DNA of 18,437 bases from an uncultured Erysipelotrichaceae bacterium (GTDB taxonomy: Bacteria; Bacillota_I; Bacilli_A; RF39; UBA660). A program made the position numbers and the translations under genes. The stretch is from assembly GCA_902803795.1 (NCBI GenBank), contig CADCRC010000148.1, positions 1 to 18,437 of the forward strand, given 5' to 3'. Below the pieces are notes generated by a model. It had not been told where the DNA came from and searched no databases. It was given only the letters and a program-made list of their open reading frames with translations. Of the stretch, positions 6,873-14,658 are shown piece after piece. The stretch's first letter is position 1. Each line of letters begins with the position of its first letter.

Positions 6873-8843
6873 ATGCCTATTTCAATATTTGGTAAACAGG
6901 AAATAGATTTGAATGAAGAAAAACAAATTAATCAAATGAAACTTTTAGCAATCGATATGATTGATAATGCAAAAAGCGGACATCCAGGTATAGTATTATC
7001 AAGTGGTGAAATTTTGTATCAACTTTATGCAAATCATTTAAGAATACTACCTAAGAATCCAACTTTTTTTAATCGAGATAGATTTGTTTTATCATGTGGT
7101 CATGCATCAAGTCTTTTATATTCATGTTTATTTATGGCAGGATATGATATTACATTAGATGATTTAAAAAAATTTAGACAAATAGACTCAATTACACCAG
7201 GACATCCAGAATTAAATGTAACACCAGGCGTTGATATGACAACAGGTCCACTAGGACAAGGAATCGCAACAAGTGTTGGTATGGCAATTGCAGAAAAATA
7301 TTTACACGAAAAATTTAATCCAGTAGACTTTAATATTTATTGCCTAGTATCAGATGGAGACATGATGGAAGGAATATCATATGAAGCAATGAGTTTAGCT
7401 GGACATTTAAAACTTGATAATTTAATAGTTTTATATGATTCAAATAATATGTCATTAGATGGAAAACTTGGACTTAGTTATTCAGACAATATGGAATTAA
7501 GATGTAATGCTTCAAAATGGAAATACTATTGTGTTGAAGATATAACAACTTTAAATAGTGCAATAGAACAAGCAAAATCAATAAATCAACCGGTACTAAT
7601 AGAAGTTAAAACAATACTTGGAAGAGGATCAAAATTAGAAAATACAAACACAGTACATGGAAAACCTTTAGAAAAAGATGATATATCACAATTAAAAGAA
7701 AAATTTGGATTAAGAGATGTTCCATTTTCTATATCACAAGATACAATTGAGCAATTTAGAGATAAAATTTACAATAGAGTAAAAGGAATAGAAGAGGAAT
7801 TTAATACTAAAGTAAATAATTTAAAAGAAAAAGATAAAGAAATATTAAATAAAATAATAAATAAAGACTATAAATTAAATATAGATAATTTTATATATGA
7901 TATGCCAAATGAAGAAAAAGAATCACCAAGAGATACATCATATAAGATAATTAATTATGCATCAGATAATAATATAAATATATTAGGAGGATCAGCAGAT
8001 TTATTTAGCTCTTGCAAAAACTACATAGAAAATGGTGGAGTTTTTTATAAAGATGATTATACAGGAAAAAATATATATTTTGGTATAAGAGAACATTTAA
8101 TGGGTGCAATTTTAAATGGAATTAGTCTATGTGGTCTAACATCATATGGTTCAACATTTTTATCATTTAGTGACTATATGGTAGAACCAATTAGATTATC
8201 TGCAATGATGAATTTAAAAACAATATATATATTTACACATGATTCTATATCAGTAGGTGAAGATGGACCTACTCATGAACCAATAGAACAATTATCAAAA
8301 CTTAGAATAACTCCAAATGTTGATGTATTTAGACCATGTGATGTAAATGAAGTAATAGGATCATATAAAACAATACTTGAAAAAGAAAATGGTCCATCTG
8401 TATTATGCTTATCAAGAAATAAACTTCCAATACTTTCAACATCAAAAGCAAATGATGTAATTTATGGAGGATATACATTATTAGATTATCCATCAAACAT
8501 AAGAGGAATTTTAATTTCTTCAGGTGAAGAAGTTCATTTAGCATTAGACGTAGCAAAAAAATTACAAGTAAAAGGAATCAATTTAAGAGTTGTTTCAATG
8601 CCAAATCTAAAAAGATTTTTAAATCAAGATGATGAATATATAGACAATGTTTTACCTGTAGAAATAAGAAAGATAGTAATAGAGGCAGGGGTAAAGGATT
8701 TATGGAATTGCTTAGTATATAATACTAAAAATATTATTTCTATAGATACTTTTGGTGCAAGCGGAAAAAAAGAGGATGTATACGAAAAATATGGATTTGA
8801 TATAGAAACTCTTTCAGAAAAAATAGAAAAACTATTAAAATAG
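6873..8843 (+). CDS. tkt: Transketolase
   Basis: Thiamine-diphosphate enzyme of the non-oxidative pentose phosphate pathway that transfers two-carbon units between sugar phosphates in the cytosol. At 656 residues it is the usual full length. In the N-terminal domain: SGHPG with H37, CGHAS with H77, GPLGQG (125-130) and the Mg/ThDP motif SDGDMMEG (160-167) with its downstream DSNN. In the pyrimidine domain: the cofactor-activating glutamate E407 in GIREH and the substrate loop GEDGPTHEP (462-470). The C-terminal domain ends normally (IDTFGASGKKEDVYEKYGF). ATG 6873 has AAGGAAGTGAT upstream. The next gene starts 9 nt after the stop, as in B. subtilis, where yneF lies just downstream of tkt. Confidence 0.97.
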   Translation: MPISIFGKQEIDLNEEKQINQMKLLAIDMIDNAKSGHPGIVLSSGEILYQLYANHLRILPKNPTFFNRDRFVLSCGHASSLLYSCLFMAGYDITLDDLKKFRQIDSITPGHPELNVTPGVDMTTGPLGQGIATSVGMAIAEKYLHEKFNPVDFNIYCLVSDGDMMEGISYEAMSLAGHLKLDNLIVLYDSNNMSLDGKLGLSYSDNMELRCNASKWKYYCVEDITTLNSAIEQAKSINQPVLIEVKTILGRGSKLENTNTVHGKPLEKDDISQLKEKFGLRDVPFSISQDTIEQFRDKIYNRVKGIEEEFNTKVNNLKEKDKEILNKIINKDYKLNIDNFIYDMPNEEKESPRDTSYKIINYASDNNINILGGSADLFSSCKNYIENGGVFYKDDYTGKNIYFGIREHLMGAILNGISLCGLTSYGSTFLSFSDYMVEPIRLSAMMNLKTIYIFTHDSISVGEDGPTHEPIEQLSKLRITPNVDVFRPCDVNEVIGSYKTILEKENGPSVLCLSRNKLPILSTSKANDVIYGGYTLLDYPSNIRGILISSGEEVHLALDVAKKLQVKGINLRVVSMPNLKRFLNQDDEYIDNVLPVEIRKIVIEAGVKDLWNCLVYNTKNIISIDTFGASGKKEDVYEKYGFDIETLSEKIEKLLK

Positions 8844-8852
8844 GAGGCAATT

Positions 8853-9062
8853 ATGTTACATGATATATTATTAGTATTATTAGGTTTAGTAATAGGTGCG
8901 GTAATAGGATTCTTTGTATCTAGAAAGTTAATGACAAAATATATTAAAGAAAATCCACCAATTAATGAAGATATGATAAAAGCCCTAATGGCACAAATGG
9001 GAAGAAAACCTAACCAAAAACAAATAAATCAAATGATGAAAGCAATGCAAAAATATCAATAA
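8853..9062 (+). CDS. yneF: YneF-type (UPF0154) small membrane protein
   Basis: 69 residues: one N-terminal membrane helix (about 4-24, LLVLLGLVIGAVIGFFVSRK), then a cytoplasmic-type segment with the family signature PPINEDMIKALMAQMGRKP and QINQMMKAM. Function is unknown in the family. AGGAGG (8842-8847) overlaps the tkt stop, so it is co-transcribed and probably coupled. The last codons also form the left arm of the transcription terminator. Confidence 0.9.
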   Translation: MLHDILLVLLGLVIGAVIGFFVSRKLMTKYIKENPPINEDMIKALMAQMGRKPNQKQINQMMKAMQKYQ

Positions 9063-9075
9063 GCATTGCTTTTTT
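9039..9075 (+). terminator. Terminator of tkt-yneF, overlapping the yneF coding end
   Basis: AAAGCAATGC (9039-9048) pairs perfectly with GCATTGCTTT (9063-9072), with a 14-nt loop, then a T run to 9075. The left arm is coding sequence (Lys-Ala-Met) and the loop contains the yneF stop codon. Confidence 0.8.
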
Positions 9076-9083
9076 ATATAAAA

Positions 9084-9116
9084 AAAACTACAGAAATAAT
9101 AATAATCCATAGTTTT
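9084..9116 (-). terminator. Probable terminator of the 9115-9591 minus-strand gene
   Basis: On the minus strand AAAACTA (9116-9110) pairs with TAGTTTT (9090-9084) across a 19-nt loop, and T residues continue after the stem. The stem is short and AT-rich and overlaps the stop codon. Confidence 0.5.
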
Positions 9117-9591
9117 AAGCTTGAATGTAATTAATTGGAATAGATAAATTAATATCTGTAGGCATTCTATTTAAATCTTCGATAGAAATATCACTATTAT
9201 ATTCAACATGTATAACATATTTTATACTATCATTTGCTTTTAATATATCTCCTTTTTTAGTAGGCTTTCCATTAAAATAAGTAACATATGATTTAATAAG
9301 ATTACTTTCTTTATCAAGTTTAACAATAACAACATCCTCTAATTTAACATCCATATTACTATCATTAACTATATTAACATTAAATTCATAATATTCACCT
9401 GGTATTTTAAAATCCACATCAAAATATATATTATCTTTATATATTTTAATACTATTTGGTTTGATACTATGTTCATTAATTTTATAAGAACTATCATCAT
9501 AATAAACATTAAGTTCATAAGTTTTTATTGAAAGAATCATAATAACAAGAATAATTAATAAAACAACAATTATAGAAAATATTTTCTTCAT
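9115..9591 (-). CDS. Membrane-anchored extracellular protein, possibly TasA/camelysin-like
   Basis: 158 residues: an N-terminal membrane segment (about 4-24) after MKK, then a beta-strand-rich exported domain. The stretch around PGEYYEFNVNIVNDSNMDVKL, followed by GDILKANDSIKYVIHVEY, resembles the single-domain fold of TasA/camelysin-type exported proteins, which bear similar 'PGE...FxVxVxNxGxxD' and 'AGxxxxxxVxVxY' strands. This is recognition by eye only. No cysteines or LPXTG are seen. ATG 9591 is preferred to ATG 9612 because the promoter -10 lies 2 nt from 9612, placing it upstream of the transcript, and GAGGG precedes 9591 by 6 nt. It stands alone between a convergent terminator and a divergent mutase gene. 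Confidence 0.5.
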   Translation of the reverse strand: MKKIFSIIVVLLIILVIMILSIKTYELNVYYDDSSYKINEHSIKPNSIKIYKDNIYFDVDFKIPGEYYEFNVNIVNDSNMDVKLEDVVIVKLDKESNLIKSYVTYFNGKPTKKGDILKANDSIKYVIHVEYNSDISIEDLNRMPTDINLSIPINYIQA

Positions 9592-9614
9592 ACCTATCCC
9601 TCTAAGTGTCATTT

Positions 9615-9642
9615 ATTATAACATATCCTAATTAAAACTCAA
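9615..9642 (-). promoter_or_regulatory. Promoter of the 9115-9591 minus-strand gene
   Basis: On the minus strand TTGAGT (9642-9637), a 16-bp spacer ending TGt, and a perfect TATAAT (9620-9615). Transcription would start near 9608. Confidence 0.65.
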
Positions 9643-9704
9643 TATATAATAAAATATAAAACAGAAAATAAAAATGTAAAGTATATGTTAAAAATAACAA
9701 ATAC

Positions 9705-9730
9705 TTGATATTTTATTATATAATTATAAT
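9705..9730 (+). promoter_or_regulatory. Likely promoter region of manB-helD operon
   Basis: TTGATA (9705-9710) is followed by two overlapping-phase TATAAT copies at 9719-9724 and 9725-9730. Spacers from TTGATA are 8 and 14 bp, neither ideal, so the exact element is unclear. GGTGAT (9731-9736) is the Shine-Dalgarno. Confidence 0.35.
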
Positions 9731-9741
9731 GGTGATAATAT

Positions 9742-11115
9742 ATGAGAATTAAAGAAAATATAAAAACAAACATATTTAGAGGATATGATATTAGAGGTAT
9801 ATATCCTACAGAACTTGATGAAGATACCTTTTATACAATAGGACTTGGATTTGGAACATACATTCAAAAACTTGGAACACATGAAGCAATAGTTGGACAT
9901 GACAATAGATTATCCTCTAATTCATTATATGATGCATTAATTGAAGGAATTACACAAACAGGTGTAACCGTTATTAAAATAGGATTAGTCACAACACCAA
10001 TGTTTTATTATGCACAAATATATTTAAAAAAATATGCTGGAATGATGGTTACAGCTTCACATAATCCAAAAGATGATAATGGCATTAAGTTTTCATTTGA
10101 TGAAAAAGGAAATTGCAAAGGGCAAGAAATACAAGATTTTATGAAATTTATACAAGAAGGAAACTTTAAATATGCAAAAGGAAGAACAACAACATTTAAT
10201 ATAGAACCATTATATATCGAATTATTTAAAAATAATTTACATTTTGGACCAAGAAAACTAAATGTTGTAATAGATCCTGCAAATGGTACAACAAGTATTA
10301 TTGCAGAAAAATTATATAAATTGTTTCCAATGAATTTAACAATAATAAACAAAGAAAGCGATGGAAATTTTCCAAATCATCATCCAGACCCATGTGTTGA
10401 AAGTAATATGCAACAATTAAAAGAAAAAGTATTAGAATTAAAAGCAGATATTGGAATTGGTTTTGATGGTGACGGAGATAGAGTAGGAGTTATAACAAAC
10501 AAAGGGGAATTTTTACCAACTGATAAATACATGATTTTAATAATTAGAAATTTAATAAACAAAGTAGAAAATAAGACATTTTTATATGATGTAAAATGCT
10601 CTAAAAGTCTATCCGATGAAATAGAAAAACTAGGTGGAAAAGGAATATGCTATAGAACAGGTAATTCATATACAAAAGCAAAAGTAAGAGAAGATAACTT
10701 ACCATTTGGTGGAGAATTATCAGGTCATGTTTATTTTAGAGATAAATGGCCAGGATTTGATAGTGGTTTATATGCAGGTTTAAGATTACTTGAAATAATG
10801 TCAAATAATAATAAAAACTTAGATGAAATGTTAGATGGAATAAACAAATATTATTCAACACCAGAAATAAAAATAGAATCAAAAGATAATATTAAATTTG
10901 AAGTTATAGAAAAAATAAAAAAATATGTTGAAAACAAAGGATACAAATACTTAGATATAGATGGTGTACGAGTAGAATTTGAAGATTCATGGGCATTAAT
11001 TAGATGCTCAAATACAGGTCCTAATATAACATTAAGATTTGAAGCAAAAGACATGAAAAAATTAAAGGAATTAGAAAAAGAATATATAGATTTAGTAAAT
11101 AAATATAATAAATAA
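9742..11115 (+). CDS. manB: Phosphomannomutase/phosphoglucomutase
   Basis: Alpha-D-phosphohexomutase that interconverts hexose 6- and 1-phosphates for nucleotide-sugar and envelope synthesis. Four domains are recognisable in 457 residues: RGYDIRG near the start, the phosphoserine loop TASHNPKDDNG with S106, the Mg-binding DGDGD (242-246) followed by RVG, the sugar-binding GGELSGH (323-329), and the phosphate-binding loop RCSNTGPNITLR near the C terminus. The C-terminal VRVEFEDSWALIR fits ManB/AlgC-like PMM/PGM enzymes rather than GlmM, which carries a different metal loop (DGDADR). Mannose versus glucose preference cannot be read from sequence. HelD begins 12 nt downstream, probably in the same transcript. 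Confidence 0.92.
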   Translation: MRIKENIKTNIFRGYDIRGIYPTELDEDTFYTIGLGFGTYIQKLGTHEAIVGHDNRLSSNSLYDALIEGITQTGVTVIKIGLVTTPMFYYAQIYLKKYAGMMVTASHNPKDDNGIKFSFDEKGNCKGQEIQDFMKFIQEGNFKYAKGRTTTFNIEPLYIELFKNNLHFGPRKLNVVIDPANGTTSIIAEKLYKLFPMNLTIINKESDGNFPNHHPDPCVESNMQQLKEKVLELKADIGIGFDGDGDRVGVITNKGEFLPTDKYMILIIRNLINKVENKTFLYDVKCSKSLSDEIEKLGGKGICYRTGNSYTKAKVREDNLPFGGELSGHVYFRDKWPGFDSGLYAGLRLLEIMSNNNKNLDEMLDGINKYYSTPEIKIESKDNIKFEVIEKIKKYVENKGYKYLDIDGVRVEFEDSWALIRCSNTGPNITLRFEAKDMKKLKELEKEYIDLVNKYNK

Positions 11116-11127
11116 GGTTGTGTTAAT

Positions 11128-13161
11128 ATGCGAATTAGTGATAATGAATTCGAAAAAGAAAAATTAATATATAAAAAAATCAACAAATTATTAAATGATA
11201 CAATAGAAGATTTAAAAACAAGTGTAAATATAAAAGAAGAAGAAAACAAAGAATTCAAAAACCTTGTTTTTTCAAATCCAAGTGAAATGGATAATGCTGA
11301 TATTGTATCATCAAAAATAATAATAGAATCAAAAGAGAATGAATTATTAAATAAACAAGAATATTATAGAAAATTAGTTAATTCAATAAATAAGCCTTAT
11401 TTTGCTAGCATAATATTTGAAGATGAAGACAAAGAAATAATGAATATATATATTTCAATAACATACTTAAAAGATAAAAATCAAAATAATATTTTATATG
11501 ATTGGAGAGCCCCAATCTGTTCTTTATTTTATGATTATGAAACTGGTCATGCATCTTATGAGGCTCCAGGTGGAATATTTGAGGGTGAATTAAAAAGAAA
11601 AAGACAATATAAAATAGTAGATAAAAAACTAATAGGAGTATTTGATAATTCAACTAATATAGAAGATGATGTACTTCAAGATGTTTTATTAGAAGATTCA
11701 ACAGGCTCAATGAAAAATATAGTAAATACAATTGCTACAGAACAAAATAAAATAATAAGGAACGATGAATATAGAAATCTAATAGTTCAAGGTATTGCAG
11801 GATCAGGAAAATCAACAATTGCCCTTCATAGAATTGCATATCTTCTCTATAAAGAAAAAAATCTAACTTCAGATAATATATTAATATTCTCTCCAACAAA
11901 TTTATTCTCAGATTATATAAAAGATGTATTACCATCACTTGGAGAAGAAAATACAAAAGCAACTACATTTACTCAATATCTCGAAAGTTTTATAAATGAA
12001 TATGAAAGTATAGAATCATTTACAGCATTTATCGCAAGATATTATAGATATGAAGATAATAATATTGAATTAATTAAATATAAACAAAGTGATTTAATAA
12101 TAGATGATTTAAATAATTATTTAATTGATATAGTAAACAATACACATTTTGAAGATAACTTTAAAGATTTATTAATAAATATAGATAAAGATGAATTAAC
12201 TGAAATGATACAAGATAAATATTCAAAACTACCTTTATTTGAAAGAATAGATAATATGGCAGAAAAAATATGTGATAAATATTATAAAGGTAAAACAACT
12301 AAATTAAATTCAAACAAATCAAAATTGCTAAAATTATTAAATATAAAACAAGACTATAAACAAATATATAAAGATTTTTGGTTGTCAGACTATTGTGCAT
12401 ACCCATTAACATTAAAAGAGACAGATAAATTTATAAATAAAAAAGAATTAAATTATGAGGATGCACTCTTATTAGCTTATTTAAAAGGAAGTCTAGAAGG
12501 ATTTATATATGATGCATCAATTAGATACATAGTAATAGACGAAGCACAAGACTATAACAAACTTCAATACATAATAATAAATAGAATATTTAAAAGAGCA
12601 AACATAACAATACTAGGAGATATCAATCAAAATATAAATCCATATTATCAATACACAAGTTTAAAAGATTTAGAAAATATATTTGAAGATGAATCATTAT
12701 ATATAGAATTAAATAAAACTTATAGATCATCTCCAGAAATAGTAGATTATACAAATAAAATATTAGGATTAAATCATATTAATGCTGTAAGAGATACAAC
12801 AGAAAATGAAGTAAAAAGATTTAGAATAAAAGACATTGATGATCTAAAAAATCATTTAATAAAAGATACAACAGACCTAAATGTTAAATACAAAACAACA
12901 GCTATTATTTGTAAAGATTATATAGAATCAAAAAAAATATATGAAATAATAAAAGACTATATAGAGGTTAATTTAGTATTAGAAGAAAGTGATAAAATAA
13001 AAGAAGGAACTAAAATAATACCAGCATATATTTCAAAAGGATTAGAGTTTGATGGAGTAATAATATATAATGATAGGGCAAATACATATAGATTAAATGA
13101 AAAAAATTTACTATATGTTGCCGCAACACGTGCACAACATGAACTATATGTATATAATTAA
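11128..13161 (+). CDS. helD: HelD-type UvrD-like helicase (RNA polymerase recycling factor)
   Basis: Superfamily 1 ATPase of the HelD group, which binds RNA polymerase and frees it from nucleic acid. In 677 residues: a charged coiled-coil N-terminal arm (about 1-85), the family-specific DWRAPICSLFYD, EAPGG and KRQYKI segments, then Walker A GIAGSGKS (222-229) with ALHRIAYLLY, Walker B VIDEAQDYN (D471, E472), motif IV TYRSSPEIVDYTN, motif V SKGLEFDGVII and motif VI LLYVAATRAQHEL. It is shorter than B. subtilis HelD (about 774 residues). ATG 11128 has only a weak AAGG upstream. DWRAP distinguishes it from PcrA/UvrD. No link to the neighbouring sugar mutase is evident. Confidence 0.9.
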   Translation: MRISDNEFEKEKLIYKKINKLLNDTIEDLKTSVNIKEEENKEFKNLVFSNPSEMDNADIVSSKIIIESKENELLNKQEYYRKLVNSINKPYFASIIFEDEDKEIMNIYISITYLKDKNQNNILYDWRAPICSLFYDYETGHASYEAPGGIFEGELKRKRQYKIVDKKLIGVFDNSTNIEDDVLQDVLLEDSTGSMKNIVNTIATEQNKIIRNDEYRNLIVQGIAGSGKSTIALHRIAYLLYKEKNLTSDNILIFSPTNLFSDYIKDVLPSLGEENTKATTFTQYLESFINEYESIESFTAFIARYYRYEDNNIELIKYKQSDLIIDDLNNYLIDIVNNTHFEDNFKDLLINIDKDELTEMIQDKYSKLPLFERIDNMAEKICDKYYKGKTTKLNSNKSKLLKLLNIKQDYKQIYKDFWLSDYCAYPLTLKETDKFINKKELNYEDALLLAYLKGSLEGFIYDASIRYIVIDEAQDYNKLQYIIINRIFKRANITILGDINQNINPYYQYTSLKDLENIFEDESLYIELNKTYRSSPEIVDYTNKILGLNHINAVRDTTENEVKRFRIKDIDDLKNHLIKDTTDLNVKYKTTAIICKDYIESKKIYEIIKDYIEVNLVLEESDKIKEGTKIIPAYISKGLEFDGVIIYNDRANTYRLNEKNLLYVAATRAQHELYVYN

Positions 13162-13172
13162 AGGTAGAAAAA

Positions 13173-13535
13173 ATGAAAAAAGAAACACTAATATCATTTT
13201 TGATTATGGTAATATGTATATCAATAGGATTATATATGTATATTCATAATAGAAATATAACAGATATATATAGACAAGAAGTAGATAGTAGGACAAGAAA
13301 AATATATAATAAAAATATAGAAATATATATAGATAGTTTTTCTAATAATTGTTCAGATAATAGTTCCTGTGATGAAAATGATAAAATAAAATTAAATATT
13401 TCAATTACTAAAAATAATAAAACAAAAAAAATAAAAATATATACAGATAAAAAGGAAACAAGAATAGATAAAAACTATAAAATAAGTGCAGAAATATATG
13501 ATGGTAAAATAGCAATAATACTAAAATATAATTAA
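13173..13535 (+). CDS. Small membrane-anchored protein of unknown function
   Basis: 120 residues: an N-terminal membrane segment (about 6-23, SFLIMVICISIGLYMYI) and a Lys/Asn/Asp-rich exported domain. Two cysteines (C60 and C66) in an Asn/Ser/Asp-rich loop could form a disulfide. No lipobox is apparent and I recognise no family. AAGG (13161-13164) overlaps the helD stop and the gene starts 11 nt after it, so it is the last gene of the manB-helD transcript. Confidence 0.7.
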   Translation: MKKETLISFLIMVICISIGLYMYIHNRNITDIYRQEVDSRTRKIYNKNIEIYIDSFSNNCSDNSSCDENDKIKLNISITKNNKTKKIKIYTDKKETRIDKNYKISAEIYDGKIAIILKYN

Positions 13536-13566
13536 AATCAAGGAAAAAAATAATTCCTTGATTTTT
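13534..13566. terminator. Bidirectional terminator between convergent genes
   Basis: AAAATCAAGGAA (13534-13545) pairs perfectly over 12 bp with TTCCTTGATTTT (13554-13565) around an 8-nt loop. The T-rich arms serve both strands: the manB-helD unit from the left and the VanY-like gene from the right. The left arm starts in the stop codon of the 13173 gene. Confidence 0.85.
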
Positions 13567-13583
13567 AATTACTTAAATAAAAA

Positions 13584-14570
13584 CTACTTTGATCTAGTTG
13601 CGATATATTCTTCTAAACAATAACCTGATTCTTTTATTTCTTTAGCAACATTTTTACCAACATATCTATAATGCCACGATTCATATATATAACCAGTATA
13701 TTTTTCTTTATCTTTTGGAAATCTTAAAATAAAACCATATTTATAAGCATTTTTTTGCATCCATTCAAATTCTTTTGTATCTTCAAAATTAGTATAACTA
13801 AGCTTATCATTATAAACATCTACAGCTAATCCAGTTTGATGTTCTGAAAAACCAGCTCTACCAGAATACCTATCTGCAATATCAACACCATCTTTATTTT
13901 TATACATATTATATAAATCAACTTGATATTGATATGATCTATAAGAACTCATCGCAATAATTTTTAAATTATCTTTTAAAGCTTTTTTACTTAATTCTTC
14001 AAATGACTCCTTTGCTTCTTTTCTTAGTTTCATATCAGGTAAAGCATAATTAGAAGATATATTTTCCAAATCACTAGGTTCATAATCTTTAGATAAATAA
14101 TTGTATTTATTAACAAGAATTAACAAACTATCAGTATCTTGAACCTCATTTGAGTTTTCATAATACTCATTATCTAAATCCATATTTACTTCTTTAATAA
14201 CATCATATAAATTTAAATCTATATTATTATTCATATAATCAATATATCTATCTATCTTAGAATAATCAAAATAATCTATTTTTTTATTTATATAATTCAA
14301 TTGCTTTAATTTATCATCTTGTTTATTATTAATAACTTCATTCTTATCTTTGTTTTCTATTTTATTATTATTTTTAGACTTTATCATAATTATCGCAATT
14401 ATTATAATTATAATAATTGTGATTATAATTATAAATATTTTAATATTATTTTTTATTTTATATTTTTTCTTTCTTTTTTTTATCTTTCTTTTATTAATTT
14501 TATTCTTATTTTTTTTATTATGTGAACTATATCCATATCGCCTGCCATATAAATCAACTCTACTTGCCAT
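13584..14570 (-). CDS. VanY-type D-alanyl-D-alanine carboxypeptidase (M15B), membrane anchored
   Basis: Zinc D,D-carboxypeptidase that trims the terminal D-Ala of peptidoglycan stem peptides outside the cell. The 328-residue protein has a roughly 40-residue strongly basic cytoplasmic tail, an Ile-rich membrane segment, an Asn/Asp/Lys-rich spacer, and a C-terminal M15B domain. Catalytic motifs are SSYRSYQYQ, the zinc motif SEHQTGLAVDV (SxHxxGxAxD) and ESWHYRYVG (usually EPWH), which supply His, Asp, Glu and His. A canonical Shine-Dalgarno (AGGGTGAG) precedes the ATG. No VanR/VanS or other resistance genes are nearby, so this is housekeeping wall remodelling rather than glycopeptide resistance. 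Stop is TAG. Confidence 0.9.
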   Translation of the reverse strand: MASRVDLYGRRYGYSSHNKKNKNKINKRKIKKRKKKYKIKNNIKIFIIIITIIIIIIIAIIMIKSKNNNKIENKDKNEVINNKQDDKLKQLNYINKKIDYFDYSKIDRYIDYMNNNIDLNLYDVIKEVNMDLDNEYYENSNEVQDTDSLLILVNKYNYLSKDYEPSDLENISSNYALPDMKLRKEAKESFEELSKKALKDNLKIIAMSSYRSYQYQVDLYNMYKNKDGVDIADRYSGRAGFSEHQTGLAVDVYNDKLSYTNFEDTKEFEWMQKNAYKYGFILRFPKDKEKYTGYIYESWHYRYVGKNVAKEIKESGYCLEEYIATRSK

Positions 14571-14587
14571 AATCTCACCCTAACAAT

Positions 14588-14617
14588 ATTATATACCAAA
14601 AATTTTAATTTTACCAA
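14588..14617 (-). promoter_or_regulatory. Promoter of the VanY-like gene
   Basis: On the minus strand TTGGTA (14617-14612), an 18-bp spacer and a perfect TATAAT (14593-14588), about 23 nt before the start codon. Confidence 0.6.
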
Positions 14618-14639
14618 AATTTCAAAAATGTGATATAAT
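14611..14639 (+). promoter_or_regulatory. Promoter of recG
   Basis: TTACCA (14611-14616), a 17-bp spacer and a perfect extended -10 TGATATAAT (14631-14639). The -35 covers the same bases as the -35 of the divergent VanY-like gene. Confidence 0.6.
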
Positions 14640-14658
14640 AAGGAAAAAAGGACGTGAT

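Noticed and set aside
7276..7292. GCAATTGC palindrome inside tkt resembling the nrd operator core
   Set aside because: It is only 8 bp, lies in conserved coding sequence and lacks the outer arms.
9592..9612. ATG at 9612 as the start of the minus-strand exported protein
   Set aside because: The -10 TATAAT is 2 nt away, so the predicted transcript begins downstream of this ATG.
10851..11258. Antisense ORF spanning the manB-helD junction
   Set aside because: Its Ser/Phe/Asn-rich composition is what the complement of Lys/Glu-rich AT-rich genes gives; both forward genes are well supported.
13584..14570. VanY-like gene as a glycopeptide resistance determinant
   Set aside because: No VanH/A/X/R/S neighbours; M15B carboxypeptidases are common housekeeping enzymes in Bacillota.
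14319..14583. Forward-strand hydrophobic ORFs opposite the VanY-like gene
   Set aside because: They are the complement of the AT-rich tract coding for the Ile-rich membrane segment and have no Shine-Dalgarno or family pattern.
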